From assembly GCA_024195265.1 (NCBI GenBank), contig JAJLRJ010000008.1, positions 21,310,958-21,374,957 of the forward strand: a DNA stretch of 64,000 bases. The letters run 5' to 3'. Made by a program: the position numbers and the translations under genes. Positions within the stretch are counted from its first letter, which is position 1. Each line of letters starts with the position of its first letter. The notes beneath the pieces were generated by a model. That model was given only the letters and a program-made list of their open reading frames with translations. It was not told the origin of the DNA and ran no database searches. This DNA is from Dendrophyllia cribrosa. Lineage: Eukaryota; Cnidaria; Anthozoa; Scleractinia; Dendrophylliidae. Positions 36,419-49,724 of this stretch are shown here, piece after piece.

Positions 36419-39400
36419 CAAGTATAATACACTTCATATATGAAGACGAAGGCAGTGGAACGTTTTGCACAAAACTTCATTGTAAATAATGTAAGAGCAC
36501 CAAAAATGATAATAAAAATAACTTTTATTGAAAAACAAGGGCAACTTTATTTTAACAGTAACGGATACAAAGTGAGATTATAAATAACTTCACAGTTTTT
36601 ATGGATTAGGAACTTCCTCCATTACTGTAAAATAAAATCGACAGCAAACGCAACAGATATGATTGTAAAAGCTGATTATTAACAGAAAGTGCTTTTCTTG
36701 CGCATGTATTGCAGACAACCACTGTTACTACCTTGAATAACTCCTGACAAAACAATGTAACAGTGGTCAACAGTGTTGTTAATTAGGTTAAATCCGACTG
36801 AGCAAAACAAAACGCCAAAATAACAATAACATTAAATAAAGTCCATTAGAATGATTTTACTCAACCCGTGAAACAAAATGCCATGCATGTGTCAGCATCC
36901 TCACAAGGTCTGAGACCAGGGGAGCTGCCTTGATGCTAGTTGTTACCTGAAATTTGTGAACTGCATGAATGACAGGCCAGTCTAAAATGCCATAGAAAGT
37001 GCGTGCCTATTAGAAGCGAGTTTATATAACCCGTGAAATACACTTATCCATTACTTTCTTTAGTTTGACTACCAAACACGATTTTTTAATTTTGCTTCAC
37101 GGGATGTTATTTTTAGAAATTATTCATGTGATTATTCAGATATATTACTAATAATTTCCTTACATTATCATTGGTTATTCTTTGTTGTTGATGTAATCAC
37201 TAGGAACTTCACAGACAAATTCTCCTTTCTGGTTTTCAAATATTTCTCATAGAACCGTTGGAAAAGGTTGTTAAAATAACAATACAGCACAACCCACAAT
37301 ACAACAAACTTACATGAACAAAAACCTTGGCAGATGACAAAACAATTTTAACTTAGGCTGATCAAACATAGATGGAAAGAAGCACTCGTTTAGGACAGGT
37401 ACTTGCGTATTTTACTGTCAGTGGAATGTGGTTTAAAGCAAATCATTCGAATTGTTTTTAAAAACAAAACTTCCAACAGAGAACCTTGCCGGTGAATTAA
37501 GAATCCAATCTTTGTCAATGAGCAAGTTTGTTATATTGGAGTTGTACTTTTGACTGACTTCTAAAAAATTATTTTTAATCAGCACCGCAATGAACAGGAA
37601 CTTAACAAGAACTAAACAAGAATCATAAATGAAACCTTATATAGGCATATTTTAAGTTTTAATCAAACTATTATTTTTTACTCACACTGGAGATATATGC
37701 AATTTCTTGGGATTGCAATCTAACAATGTGTAACTGTGCTGATTTAGCTACAACACCTATACAAAACATTTTTACTGTACACATAAAACTAAATAATCAT
37801 AACATCTTTATAATAACAGTTATATTATCTTAACATGTAATACATAATTTATTTACATTACCATGAAGCATTTCTTAAATATCTTTTTATAATCGCAGTA
37901 AATGATGACCTAACTTGTATAATTGCAAGATAAAACTACCTTGTAAACAAGTGATAGTACCTTATTTTTAGGAAATCAAATAGTGAATATTTCATGAGCC
38001 TTTATAGATGTAAGTCCAATTTTACAAAAAAAGGCCCAAAGCCGCAGTTTTTTCTACCCTGTTATAACAGTGTAAATAATTGAAAATAAGGTACACTCAG
38101 CCCTTCCTCATAGAAACGGCTGTCAGTAAGGTTTCGGACCTGGGAATTTTCCCAACACTAGAAACCAATAATATTTTCCCTGGTTACTTTCTCTACTTGC
38201 CCGTATATTTAATAAATTACTGACAGCCCAGCAGAAACCTCAGGACAGTTCATATGGTTTCAAAATATAACCACAAATGGCCTGCCTATTATGGAGGTGA
38301 ATGGGTGTGGCAGTCATGCTGAAAAGCGAAGGAAGGGGAGAGGACCAAAGTGAACAAGTTTTTAAATTCAGCACTCGCACACAAAAAAATGCCTCCACTT
38401 CACTCAGGCTAAAGTACAAAAGTGACTACTTCTAATTTACTTGCATCCTTTAATGAGTTCAACCAAATCTCTCCAACTGCCATCAACCAATTTTTCTGAT
38501 CCACCATTCTTCATTTGTGTGGTAAGAATCGCACAGCAAATCTTCCTTGAATATGACCTCTCAGTTCTCTCTTTGGTGTATGCATTTACATGTATGAAAT
38601 TCAACAACAATTCTGTAGCACCAGTCTACTGTACTTACAGTTCTCTCAAAGAACACCTTAACAAAATAGGTACATGCTCTACCAATATTCTAGCTAACTT
38701 CCACAAATACCTTAATGTAACCCACAGAGTTCTTATCAATTAAACACCTATAGTCTAAAAGGTGTGGCACTAAATAAGAGCCATATCTCTACTTCATAGA
38801 ACTGTACACAAGACCAGGAAGGGTACCCCTACTCATCTACATTTTGTACACCTGACAAAATTATCACAGCTTCTTTCTTACAAGTTTTTAGGGAAGTATC
38901 CAAGAAATCTCACAGCTACATGCCCAAGCTGTTGACCATGAGCACTGGAATCATATCAGGCAAGGATGTAAATAATAGGCGGAAAAAATAACCACCTGAA
39001 GACTGAGTTTTCTTGATTTTTTTCTGCCTGGAAAACTGTGTCTGCTTAACTCTTTCTCTTTTTTTTTCACCAAAATTTTCCACCTGTGATGAACAAAAGT
39101 CCACCTGTTGGATATCTTAGCTACATCCCTGTCAGGTATTGCTTTAACTTCTCACAAAGAAAGTAGGAATGTCACTGCCAACGCATTATGGTCAAATCTT
39201 CAGGGGAGGGAGGGTGGTCAGTCCTGGACACCAACAGATCAGCAGGTTGTCCTCTTTACATTATTCTTGAACTTTATTTACAAAAGCAGTCTATCAAAAC
39301 AACATCAACTTTCTTCATATTCCTGCAAACACATAAAGACAGAATCTTAGAATACACATGTGTATGTAAAATGTTGATGGATGGCATCTGTTGACTTGAA

Positions 39401-39821
39401 TCCATACTCTGCAGAGATTTATCAGATCAAATGTAATGATGTGGATTTTCGAAAGATCTGTGATCTGAGCATTTTTTAGAAATGGATTAAAAAAAAAGTA
39501 CATCTGACAACTGATGTTTTATGCATGTAACTTAACTTGTTCCGTTCACTGTTTTTCTTTTTTTTTTTCACAATTTCATATCATGGTCAATTCAGGTAAG
39601 ATTTTATTGCATATATGTCGAGGGGAGTCAAAACAGGTTCATTTGCATAACAATTTTTTTCACATAAAATGATCTGTTTTCAGATTGTTTTTCTTTTTGG
39701 TCATGAAGCATCCATATTATCTGAGATCACAAATCCAATTTCAGATTCTCCCCTCCCCCAACCCCACCCCCCCCACAAAAAAAAAACCCTGCAGCCTAAG
39801 ACTTAAATCTCACCTTGTTAT
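36419..39821. other. NLE1-SLC6 convergent intergenic stretch
   Basis: AT-rich, contains an AATAAA-type signal at 36513 that may end NLE1, and AATAAA on the minus strand at 39603-39608 that may end the SLC6 transcript. The only structured item is the element at 38961-39131. No other gene seen. Confidence 0.6.
38961..39131. mobile_element. 5-bp-TSD element, copy 2
   Basis: Reverse-oriented homologue of 26213-26390. Ends CAAGGATGTA and TACATCCCTG; flanked by TCAGG at 38956-38960 and 39132-39136. Confidence 0.8.
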
Positions 39822-42800
39822 TTACACTTTGATGAGTTCAACTCTAGGCTCAAGACCTTGCCTTTCTTCAATCTCTCTTTGGATGACAGGGTCTGGTTTC
39901 AAGCATATATCAAGTCGCTGTAAATGAAAACAAACAAAAACTTAAGACTTTCTGTTATCTTAAGTCTCTAATGCTGCAGTTGCTGACAATGGTGTACGGA
40001 TGGCAAACTTAAGTAGAACTTGATTCCTCTCTGAGAATTGATAAGTTAAACCAAAAGGAGTTCAGTACACCTACCTCCATGAATGTGCCAGGAGTGCGGT
40101 ACAGCTGCCATATGGCAATTCCAGGAATGAAAAGCATGGAAGACAAAGCAAGGACCCATCCAAAGAATTCAGCCCATGGTGGGTACTGGTACTTATTGTA
40201 GGTGACACCAGACCACTGGGAGACACTGAACAAGAAGATTCCAGCCATGATGGCGGGTGAACAGAACCTCCAGCAAAACCACCACCAGGCTCCAGGACGG
40301 CGACCAATCATTTTCTCGATATCAAGAGAGAATCTGTCTGTGCCATAAATCCAGGCCAATGTAACAGTTTCAAAGAAGCCCAAGAACAGAAGAGAAACGC
40401 CACCAGATTGGTAATCAAACAGGTTTAACACGTATGCTCCACCCTGGGTGACGCATGGCAGTCCAAGAAGAAAGCACAGGATGCATGCAATCAAGATAAA
40501 AATTTCTTTGCGTTTTCTGAAAACGCGGTACTCGTCAACAACTCCTGTGATGACTGCTTCCATCATGCCAAACTGCAAGAAAAAAAATAATATTCTCTTT
40601 AGATCAGAGCTTTGGTTAAAAATATATAAAGCCCCAAAACAATAAAAAGGTAATTTTAATTTTATTTACCTGACTGTCCAAGCCCAAAGTTAGCAACATA
40701 AAGAAGAACAGAATAGCCCACAGTGGAGAAATTGGCATTTGAGCAATCGCCTCTGGGTACACCACAAAAGCCAGTCCAGGTCCTTTAAAAAGAATTGAAC
40801 AACATTTTATTGAATTGTAATGCCATGTTTTAGTTGTCTATTATTCTGTTGTTGGACAGATTTCAAAATGTGCTTGCATGTGAAGTCCTCAACTACAAAT
40901 ATCCAATCAATTTTTTTAAAAAAATAAAAATGTTTGAGCAGTGGAAATGTTTAAATTTCAGTCATAACTGGTAATGCAGCATTCAAGAAGAAATAGAATT
41001 TAGTGATCCCTGAATGAACTCATCTTGGCTTTTATGAAAAACACATCAGAGATGTCAAGAATAAAACTTACGTGACATATTCAAACTGAACTTGAACACA
41101 TTTGAATTAAGATTGAAAAACTTACCAGAGCTTGCCACTGTTGAAATGTCTTTGTTAAGAACTTGAGCCATGAAGCCAAGGGTGGAGAAGATTACAAAGC
41201 CAGCAAAGACACTAGTTCCACAGTTGATCAGTGAAATCATCATGGCATCCCTAAAGAGTACAACAACACTATATTGAAACGAAATCAACAACAAAATCAC
41301 AAGACCACAAGCATATTTGTGACCTTCCACGGGAAAACGTACATTAACGCTTTTCCGTTTAACGGTTTAAAGCGTTCGTTAGTCGTTTGTTTACCGTTAA
41401 AACGGTTTAGAAAATCGTTAGAAGCGTTAGAACATCCGTTAGAATTTACAGCCAAGCCGTTAAAAGCGTTAGAAAAGTCGTTTGAAACGTTTTCGCACGC
41501 CGTTAAAAGCGTTAGTAAAAAGCGTTCAAATTTCCCTTCAAAGCCGTTTACAAAAGCGTTAGAAAAGTCGTTTAATCCAAACGTTTAACCGTTTAACGAG
41601 CAAGCAAACAAGTAGACAGCACTTGAGATGTTTTTAGCGTTCTGATATGGTTTATTTCTGATCAATAATAATTACAAACATACCTTGTTTTTCGGATCTT
41701 GTTCGTGTGAGTGGCATGTGTACTCGAGAAGTTTGACAACAATGAAGATCATTCACGAGACACACGATCGCTAAATTTCGAGTCACGTTTTATGATTCCT
41801 TTTCGTGTTTTAATCCATATTTTGGTAAACAAGCACATTTTTCGTCTCAGCATTGGAGAATTATTTATAAAATCTGGAAATTATATAAAATAATATTGCG
41901 CAAATGCTCACATGTTTTCGATTGATCGCAGCAAAACACTCGTCCCCAGGGCGAGCGAAACCTGGGGAGAGTGCGGTTGCCATGACAATACCATGCATGG
42001 AAGCCCTGGGCACAAATTCGATCAATGAAGGCACAGTTGAAGGCATCGAATTCATGTGAATGAATGTTGTTTTTCGAGTTCCGGCAAGACTGTCAGAAGA
42101 AAATTGAATTCACGAAATGTTCCTTCGAGTTATTGACTGTAATGCTGATCGAATAGTCGAATTATTGGGCAGTAAGTTTGTAACTGAAGTGAATTTGGCG
42201 AGCTTTGTTAATTCGGCACCGTAAACACCGCCCTTGTTTCAGTACATAGCCGTTTCCTGCGCTTTGTGAATGTGGAAGTCTTGGTAAGTAATAAAACGCT
42301 ATTTACAACTACATAAAATGTCTTGGTCTCTTTTTTAACGACCTTACCAACCGATACATTTTGACTGTCCTATTTAATTCAACATAAACTGCTCCAATCG
42401 TACGAGCGCTTTCTTATCATTTCCAATTATTATCGACAAGTACAGCATACCCGTAAGCTTTAAGCTTATATTTACACACTTTCGACCCACCTGTATTAAG
42501 CTTATGTCGACTCGTCTGCTTGCTTTTAGAAAGCTTGAGCATTAGGTAATTCGCTTTAACGTTTTTGTAAACCGTTAGATACTCCAGCCAACCGTTAGCC
42601 GTTTACAACAAAGCGTTAATCTGCCCGTTAAAAGCGTTCGGAAAAAGCGTTCAGAAAATTCAAGCTACCCGTTAAAACGCTTTTGGAAAGCGTTAGAAAT
42701 TTTCACTTGCCCGTTCAAATCGTTAGCCAAGTCGTTCAAACGCTCTGAAAAGTCGTTAGCCATCCGTTCATTAAGCGTTATTTTTTAGCCGTTTAACGGA

Positions 42801-45800
42801 AAAGCGTTAATGTACGTTTTCCCGTGGAAGGTCACATTTCTCTGAGATAAAGGTTTTGGAAAAATGTACATACAATGCATTAAATCAGAGAACATGCCTT
42901 CAGGATTGCACCTAAATGTCTGTGCACTATATAACAATATATAACACAAGTACTATACAACACAGAAAACAAATAAAGTGACTTACTTGAATACATTATT
43001 GTGGAACTTGTTGTAACTTCCCATGGCCACCAAAGAACCAAAGCCAATTCCAAGTGAGTAGAAGATTTGAGTAGCAGCTGCAACCCACACCTAAAACAAA
43101 ACCAAAGCTTTATAATATAGCCCTCAAACTAGTTTCATAGTGGGGCAGCAGTCATTGCTTTCTGAATGGAATTCCTTTTCCATAACAAACTACTCAGAAA
43201 AACGAAACTGATATTTGGGTGGTTCTGTTAACTGCACAGTCTTTACTAAGAAGAATGCAGAAAAAAATAAAGGGGCACAGAAAATTCAAAAACGGTAGAA
43301 AAGAACTTCATCCTACCTTTGGATCCTTGAGACGCACCCAGTCAGGTCGCAAATAGTAAATAATTCCTTCACTTGCATTGGGAAGTGTGACACCACGGAT
43401 AAACAAGATAAACAGAACAACATAAGGAAAGGTTGCAGTGAAGTACACCACCTGCGTAAAAGAGGACAAACAAGTTAAGGAGGCTCGTAAGGGTTTCTTG
43501 CTTTCAATAGTGTGTCTAAATGATAAAAAATTAAAAAATAGGTCCGCAATGCGTACATGAGTGAGCTTACGATGAAAATTTGCACGGAATTATCTAGAGA
43601 CGGAATTTGTGATGTCGAAAATGTTACTGTCAAAGATATTAAGCTAAATGAGAAATACACCATAGGCTGTCTGCCTCTGATTTTTCATAAAAACTATTTA
43701 ACGATATAATGTGGTACTGTCACAGGTATGGAAGCACAACTTAAAAAATGGTTCATTGACTGTATAACTGGTGCAAGTGTTCCAAGTCCAAGAGATGTGA
43801 TAAAAACACATGTCCACCAAGCACCATTGTGGCTTGCAACTTAACGTCTCAAGAGCTTCTGTATTGGAAAAGTATCTTGGTTTGTCGACGATGATTTTTT
43901 GTTTTGTTGGACTGGAAGATCGTTCGTTAATTTGGTATCGTTTTTGTCACGCTATGTAATGTCACTACAAGGACCGAGTTATCATCATTGTCATCATCAA
44001 AGTTATCATATTAGGGTTTCACATGTAAGGAGTGGTAAAACCCCATACTGACAGTAAAGATTGACACCATTTTACTCAAGGCAGGCAATGTTAACTTTTA
44101 CCATTTCTTTCAGTGTTACGCGACCCTTCGAATCAAAACTACTTTGAGCAGTTTGATTTACCCTGCCGTCAATCATACCTTATATGGAAAAAGTTTGTTT
44201 CTTCGGACGCCATTGCAGGCTGGTGATCACGCAGGAGTATACAAACTCCTCCTACTAGGTATGATTGACGGCAGAGTAAATTGAAATTGCTCAAAGTAGT
44301 TTTGATTCGAAAGGTCGCGTAACACTGAAATCAGTGGTAATCAAAATATATAAATTTAAAGATCAATTTAATAAAACTTTTACGCTTGTAGCTATTGTTT
44401 CAGAGGTCTGAAACAATAACTACACTTGTAAATTACAGCTGTAAAAGTTTTATGAAATTGAGCCCTGGTTGGTGCTTATAGCATGTAGCTGTTTGCATAC
44501 AGTATCAGCATTGCTAACAATAACAGTAAAACATTAACATTTATTCTCAAGTTTTTTTGGAATGTAGACTAGCTGTAACAAGTATAGTTAACTTACATTT
44601 TAAACTTAGTAACATCAACGTTTTCAAACAATAACTTTTCAACGTTTTAGTGTAACTGCACTTAACCCAGATTTGTGTCTCTAAAGACATTATTTGTTCT
44701 CCAAAGAGAATTCATCGTTTCCCGAAGGAAATATTTTGTTCCCAGAAGGGAATTATATGACCCTGAGACAGGGTTATGGATTGCCAGATGTTGTACATGG
44801 AGCAATTCGCAATGCTGGACTGCACAAGTCACTCGGCGGCCATCACAGCTGTCTTTAAACTACATCTCGGTGATTTAGGGGAACCTTTCGTTGGCGAAGA
44901 TTTTGTCTACACCTTCAAAACATCTGAAAAACTCTTTACGTGAAAACAATAGACATATTGCTTGAATGCTGTGCCTGATTACTGGTGCAATATAACACGA
45001 AAACATCGTAAATTTCGAGTCTCTTACCTCTCTTTCTCCAACGGCGAAAAAACGTGGTTGCTTCCATGTTCCGTGTTTTTGATATCGAAAATACGTCGTT
45101 CGGTATCCGGGATGTTCCGGGATCAGTTTGCAGCACTTCGTGTTCAACCTCGCTCATATTCGCGTGTTCGTGCTCTCATCGTTCGTACGGAAATAAACAA
45201 TATCTGTTCGAGACCAGGCGCCGTGATACCGAAGACAACCCGAAGATTGGACTACCAAGGACTTACGGACACTTCCCATGACATAGAGCGAGATTACACT
45301 TCATGTAAGCTCACTCAAAAATGATGCAACCAGTAATATGGACAACTTTTGGATGTCTATACGATGCTATTATCAGGCAATACTTTAAGGGTGATTGTGA
45401 TGTCATAGCCATTACCATGGCAACAGTACAGCTCTCTGAAAAGAGCCTCTAAAATTCAGTTTTTGCTAATTAACTTTAAAACTAATTCGGTGACCTATTA
45501 GTTTTTTTCTCAATTTGGAAAGCACAACTTCTTTTCTTTTCTTTTTGGCACTATAACAAAAATCTATCTAGTGGAAATCAAGTTATTTCCAAAAAGGTTG
45601 CTGTCAGACAAGAAAAAAATTCCGCTAGTCAATTTTTTCTTAAACTTTTGTTTAAGATAGGAAATACCGAATACTCCTTACATACAGAAAATTAGGATAG
45701 GTCACCAAACAAACTTGCGAGATAAAGAGGAATATTTTATGCACAATTTATTTCCGGTTTGTGCGATTTTACGCGGTATTTTTATTTTCGGTGAGCTGCG

Positions 45801-46076
45801 CGTGCTCTTTTTGATAGGAAAATAAGCTGACAAGTGCGTCAATGCATGACGAGTGCACGTCGCGGCGTACGCGCAGCTAGAAACCCAGCCTCATCAAATC
45901 TCGATATTTTCTTTACAAGAACTGCTACCACTTCCTTGATTAATTAGATTTTTTAATGTAAATAGATTTTTCCCCCTTTTTCATTTTTTTTTTAATATGT
46001 TCTCGAAGATATTAGCCTTTTTTTTAAGGCTACTCTGTATTTTCAAGTATAAATAAAGTTCATGCATGCATGCATG

Positions 46077-46107
<31 letters not shown>

Positions 46108-49100
46108 GGAATATTACCTTTCCAGAGGACTTGACACCTTTCCACATGCAGAAATATACTCCAATCCATGCCGCAAGCAGACAAAGCAATATCTCCCATC
46201 TGAAAACTCCAGCATCACCAATGCTGTCAGTCAGGCGAAGAACATAATTTCTGCAAGAAAAAAATGCATGTTGCTATCGTTTATTAAACATATACTGTTA
46301 CACGTATGTGATGTATACAAAAGAGCAGACAAACAAAACAAAACTGTCCTTCCATTTTGGGTAAGACAATGATCATATAACTAGACTAGTTTTAAGGTCT
46401 AAACAACAATGCCAAGGGTGACAAAAAACAGCAGAGGCAATAATATTATTTCATTGTAAGGAATCCTAAATCTGTAACTGCTAAATAAATCATTATGACA
46501 CTACTTCAGGGCTCGAAAAAAGTCCCGTCTGGTCGTCCAGGACAAGTAACTTACTAACTCACTTGCCCAATGGGCAAGAATATGGCAAGCTGCTTGTGAA
46601 TTAAGCTGAAATAAATTTCCCTTTTTTTTTAGCCCTGCTACTTACTCCCAATACTCCAAAGGCGGGGAGGCATATTCTGCTGCTTTTGAACTGCAGTTAG
46701 CAACTGTTGCATTAGCTAGAGCAGCGGTGCCATTAGCAATAGCTACAGTGCTATTAGCAATAACTGCAGTGCCATTAGCAATAGCTGCCGTGCTATTTGA
46801 AAGGGCAGAACAGTCGGGTTTTGCTGGAATAGGGCCTGCCAAACAATTTGGAGTGTTCCACCAATTGCCGCAAGTTTTCCAAGGAACATCTTTGGCCATT
46901 GACAAGAACAGGTAGTAGAGGCACCAGGCTATGATGATGTTGTAGTAAACACACACAAGAAAGGATACCATCATGCTTGCAAATCCAACCCCTGAATTGA
47001 AAGTAACAAAAAATAAACTTCCGATGAGAGTTTCAAATCAAAATGTTTGCCAAAACCAAGATTTATAGAGGCCCTAGGGGTAACAAAAAAGTACACAACA
47101 TGCAACAATAAGATGGCTCACTAAAATTAAAAGTAGTAGTGTCACTAGTTTGTCTGTTGTGATCATATAGGTGAAGGCTGTCCTGAAATAACTGCTTTTG
47201 AAAGGAATAACCTCTCCCAGATGATCACATAAGACAAAATGATATAACACGCACAAAATCATTACCTTGAAACAATGGACAGACAGCTCCCCATGTTCCA
47301 ATCGGACCAAGACTGAAGTACTGTCCAACAGCAAGTTCCATGTAAAACATTGGCATTCCGCACAACACAAGCATAATCAAGTAGGGTACAAGAAAAGCCC
47401 CTATAAATCAATCAATAAAACCCTCATGGTAAGAACAAGCCAGTTAACCCAGTGTCACAAAATTGAAAAACTACCCATTTTCAGACAAGATGAATGTACA
47501 GTGTTTTCAGCTTTTAAATGAAAGAACTTAGGATTTTAACACTTTTGGATTTCATCCCCAAGTTAAAAAGTTAGAACAGCATTAATATATTCAATGCAGT
47601 TCCTTTTGGTCATGCATCTAGTATGTAACATATTGAAAATGGAATTTGCTAGAACTTTCAAATAGAAAACTATAAGACAGAGCTCGAAATTAAAAAAAAT
47701 CCTTAAGTCGCCTCTTGGCAACTAACTGGAGAAAAATAGTCGCCAGATACAAATGTTTAGTTTCCAGGTTTTAGTAGCAGATTATGGTTTATCCCATTTT
47801 GGGCCCGGATTTCAGTTTTTGCTTCATAAAGTGTATCTAAGAGGCAAGACTTCAAAGCAAATTTCTCCATGCAAGTTGGAAGAGAGAAAAGGTACTGATG
47901 TGAAGGTCACAAGAAACACAAGAAATCTTTGCATAAGAAACAATAGAACAAGAAGGGACAAGGACAGGTGCTTTTTATTTTAATTTTCATTTTTTTACCA
48001 CAGTTCCCTATTTCTTCTAAATCTTTAGCAATAAAGACCTTTTACGAAATGAAGTTGTGATTTAAAAACACACAATAACTGAGTCATATGGGTTAGACAA
48101 CCTTTTTAATGTTTGATTTTTTTTTCTTATTTGCATTTGGAAGCTCATGTCTAGACATGCTGTAAAAGGTGATATTGTAAAAAAAAAATCAGAAAAATAA
48201 AAAAAAAACTCTAGCTTCTGTGATATCAGAAAATATTTTCTACAAAATATATCAAATCGTGGAAATGGTCAAAATTGTCCCTGAAACCTGATATGAACTT
48301 TAATATCAAATATTCTATTTATAATCATTTATTGTCTGGGTAGGATAGAGACAAAGTTGGGAATGTTCCAAGTTCACTAAGCTTATTCTTATTACAATGA
48401 CAAAATGTTTTCCTTTTAACCTTAACCTTTGCCATACAAATAACACTTCTTAACAACTCAAAATCTTGTACACTCAAGTAATTTTTACTAAGAATTCCGT
48501 CTGTTGTAGGAAGCTAGTACATGTATGTATACAAACATAATAAATTTTGTGGTTACACCAATGAGCCTCTGGATACAAATTATGTAAAACGTTTAACATG
48601 TTTAGTATAAGTTGACAGATTTTACTGACCAAAGTGGGAACGTAACAAAAAAAAAATCCGCTTTTGCTCCACCGGGATCGCTGAATACTATTGAAAACGC
48701 TTCAACAATATGTCAATATTGTACAAAATTCAATCACGTACATAAGCTAGTAGCTATAACGCCTTGGCAAAATGCATTTTTTTTATCTCTACAGCTTGAG
48801 TTACTAAAACTACAAGGCAAGAATTGTAAAAAAAAAATAAAGAAAACACTACGCGCCTCGACCGGCTACGGTGAAAAGTTTGTTTAGGAATCCCGTGGTT
48901 TTTCACATGGCAAGCAAACTGACCAGCAGTGACAGCTGAATTATTCATTTCCCGCGTCACAAAAAGCGATAAGCAAAAGAAATTCACGACTACCAAATAT
49001 AACAAATTCATTCTAATCTAACCTAAAATCTGTCAAAATGCGAAAATTAAGTTTTAATCCCCGAGTTTGATCAACATAAACAACCAGATCGTTTTTTATG

Positions 49101-49724
49101 GCCGTCCCGTTGAAGTGAGAACACGTACAACGCGCGAAACTAGTCATGCATAGCTAATGAGAGTAAAATCACTGACTGCGAGATGAATAATTTCCATTCA
49201 GTGAACGGTGTTTACTGGCGTGGTCAAAAACGAAACACAATCTGGATGCCCTGAAGGAGGAAATATGACTGACATAGTATTGTTTTGGACACTCAGGTCA
49301 TGCTTCGTCAGTCTCAGGTGCTTTAGACCTCAGAAAACAAAGCAAAAATCTAACATATCACGCGGTAGTCTTTGTACCTGCGTAGACCACGTATAAAGCT
49401 TATATTGGCCGTAGAGCAAAACGCATGCTTTCCTTTACTTTTGGAGGTCAGGAACGACTTACCTCCACCGTTGGCGTAGCAGAGATAGGGAAAACGCCAA
49501 ACATTTCCCAATCCGACAGCAAATCCAATACAGGAAAGCAAAAAATCTGCTTTCTTTCCCCACTGTTCGCGTTCATCCTCTATCTCAATCACTTGAACAT
49601 CGCGTTCATCAACAGCGGAACTGCTGCCGCTTGAGCCGCTGCCTTGTTCCCCATTTGCCTCCTTCCCCTTATCGATCAACTTCTTTTCACTCGATTCCAT
49701 GTCGCTGTGCTTAGATTTATCCAT
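39822..49724 (-). CDS. Sodium-dependent SLC6 family transporter (neurotransmitter:sodium symporter)
   Basis: Twelve-helix plasma-membrane Na+-coupled transporter. Exons 49724-49463, 47400-47266, 46991-46646, 46250-46118, 43451-43317, 43090-42987, 41250-41126, 40782-40670, 40572-40075 and 39917-39822 join in phase to 649 codons (648 aa). Residues 1-58 are an acidic, Ser/Gly-rich cytosolic tail. TM1 has the family signature [12 protein letters not shown] at 71-82. Extracellular loop 2 carries the conserved disulfide pair C173/C182 ([10 protein letters not shown]) and six N-X-S/T sequons. TM6 reads [19 protein letters not shown] and TM8 [17 protein letters not shown]. The cytosolic C-terminus ends [10 protein letters not shown]1 and the TM8 GLDSQF resemble the GABA/taurine/creatine branch more than the monoamine branch, but the substrate cannot be assigned from sequence. 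Intron 6 contains the 1.5-kb element at 41319. Confidence 0.95.
41319..42835. mobile_element. 1.5-kb TIR element with CGTT-saturated arms, SLC6 intron 6
   Basis: Perfect or near-perfect terminal inverted repeats of about 47 bp (left gtgaccttccacgggaaaac, then gtacattaacgcttttccg and tttaacgg). ATTT flanks both ends (41315-41318, 42836-42839). The inner ends, 41366-41600 and 42545-42790, consist of short units with GCGTTAG, CCGTTAA or TCGTT every 10-20 bp, on the same strand in both arms. The 950-bp middle has no such words and no recognisable frame. No transposase. Confidence 0.85.
44099..44340. mobile_element. Foldback MITE, SLC6 intron 4
   Basis: Arms of about 85 bp: left includes cagtgttacgcgaccc, tcgaatcaaaactacttt and gccgtcaatcatacct; right is the complement. 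A 70-bp loop lies between. Confidence 0.8.
44362..44463. mobile_element. Small foldback element, SLC6 intron 4
   Basis: tcaatttaataaaactttta and gtagctattgtttcaga are mirrored by ctgaaacaataactac and taaaagttttatgaaattga, with almost no loop. Adjacent to the larger foldback at 44099-44340. Confidence 0.7.
46062..46106 (+). repeat. (TGCA)/(TATG) microsatellite at a splice donor
   Basis: Tetranucleotide tract ending 11 bp from the donor side of SLC6 exon 4 (exon end 46118); on the transcribed strand it reads (CATA)n shortly after gtaatattcctta. Confidence 0.9.
46689..46797 (-). repeat. Coding 21-bp repeat array, SLC6 extracellular loop 2
   Basis: Five tandem units of seven codons, consensus N-S/G-T-A-x-I-A, give sequons at N198, N205, N212, N219 and N226, plus N231. 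Confidence 0.9.

Noticed and set aside
38441..38743. 100-codon plus-strand frame between NLE1 and SLC6
   Set aside because: Composition like surrounding AT-rich spacer, no domain, no splice or promoter evidence.
44962..45324. 120-codon frame in SLC6 intron 4
   Set aside because: Another frame of similar length overlaps it, and no family is recognisable; probably repeat-derived.
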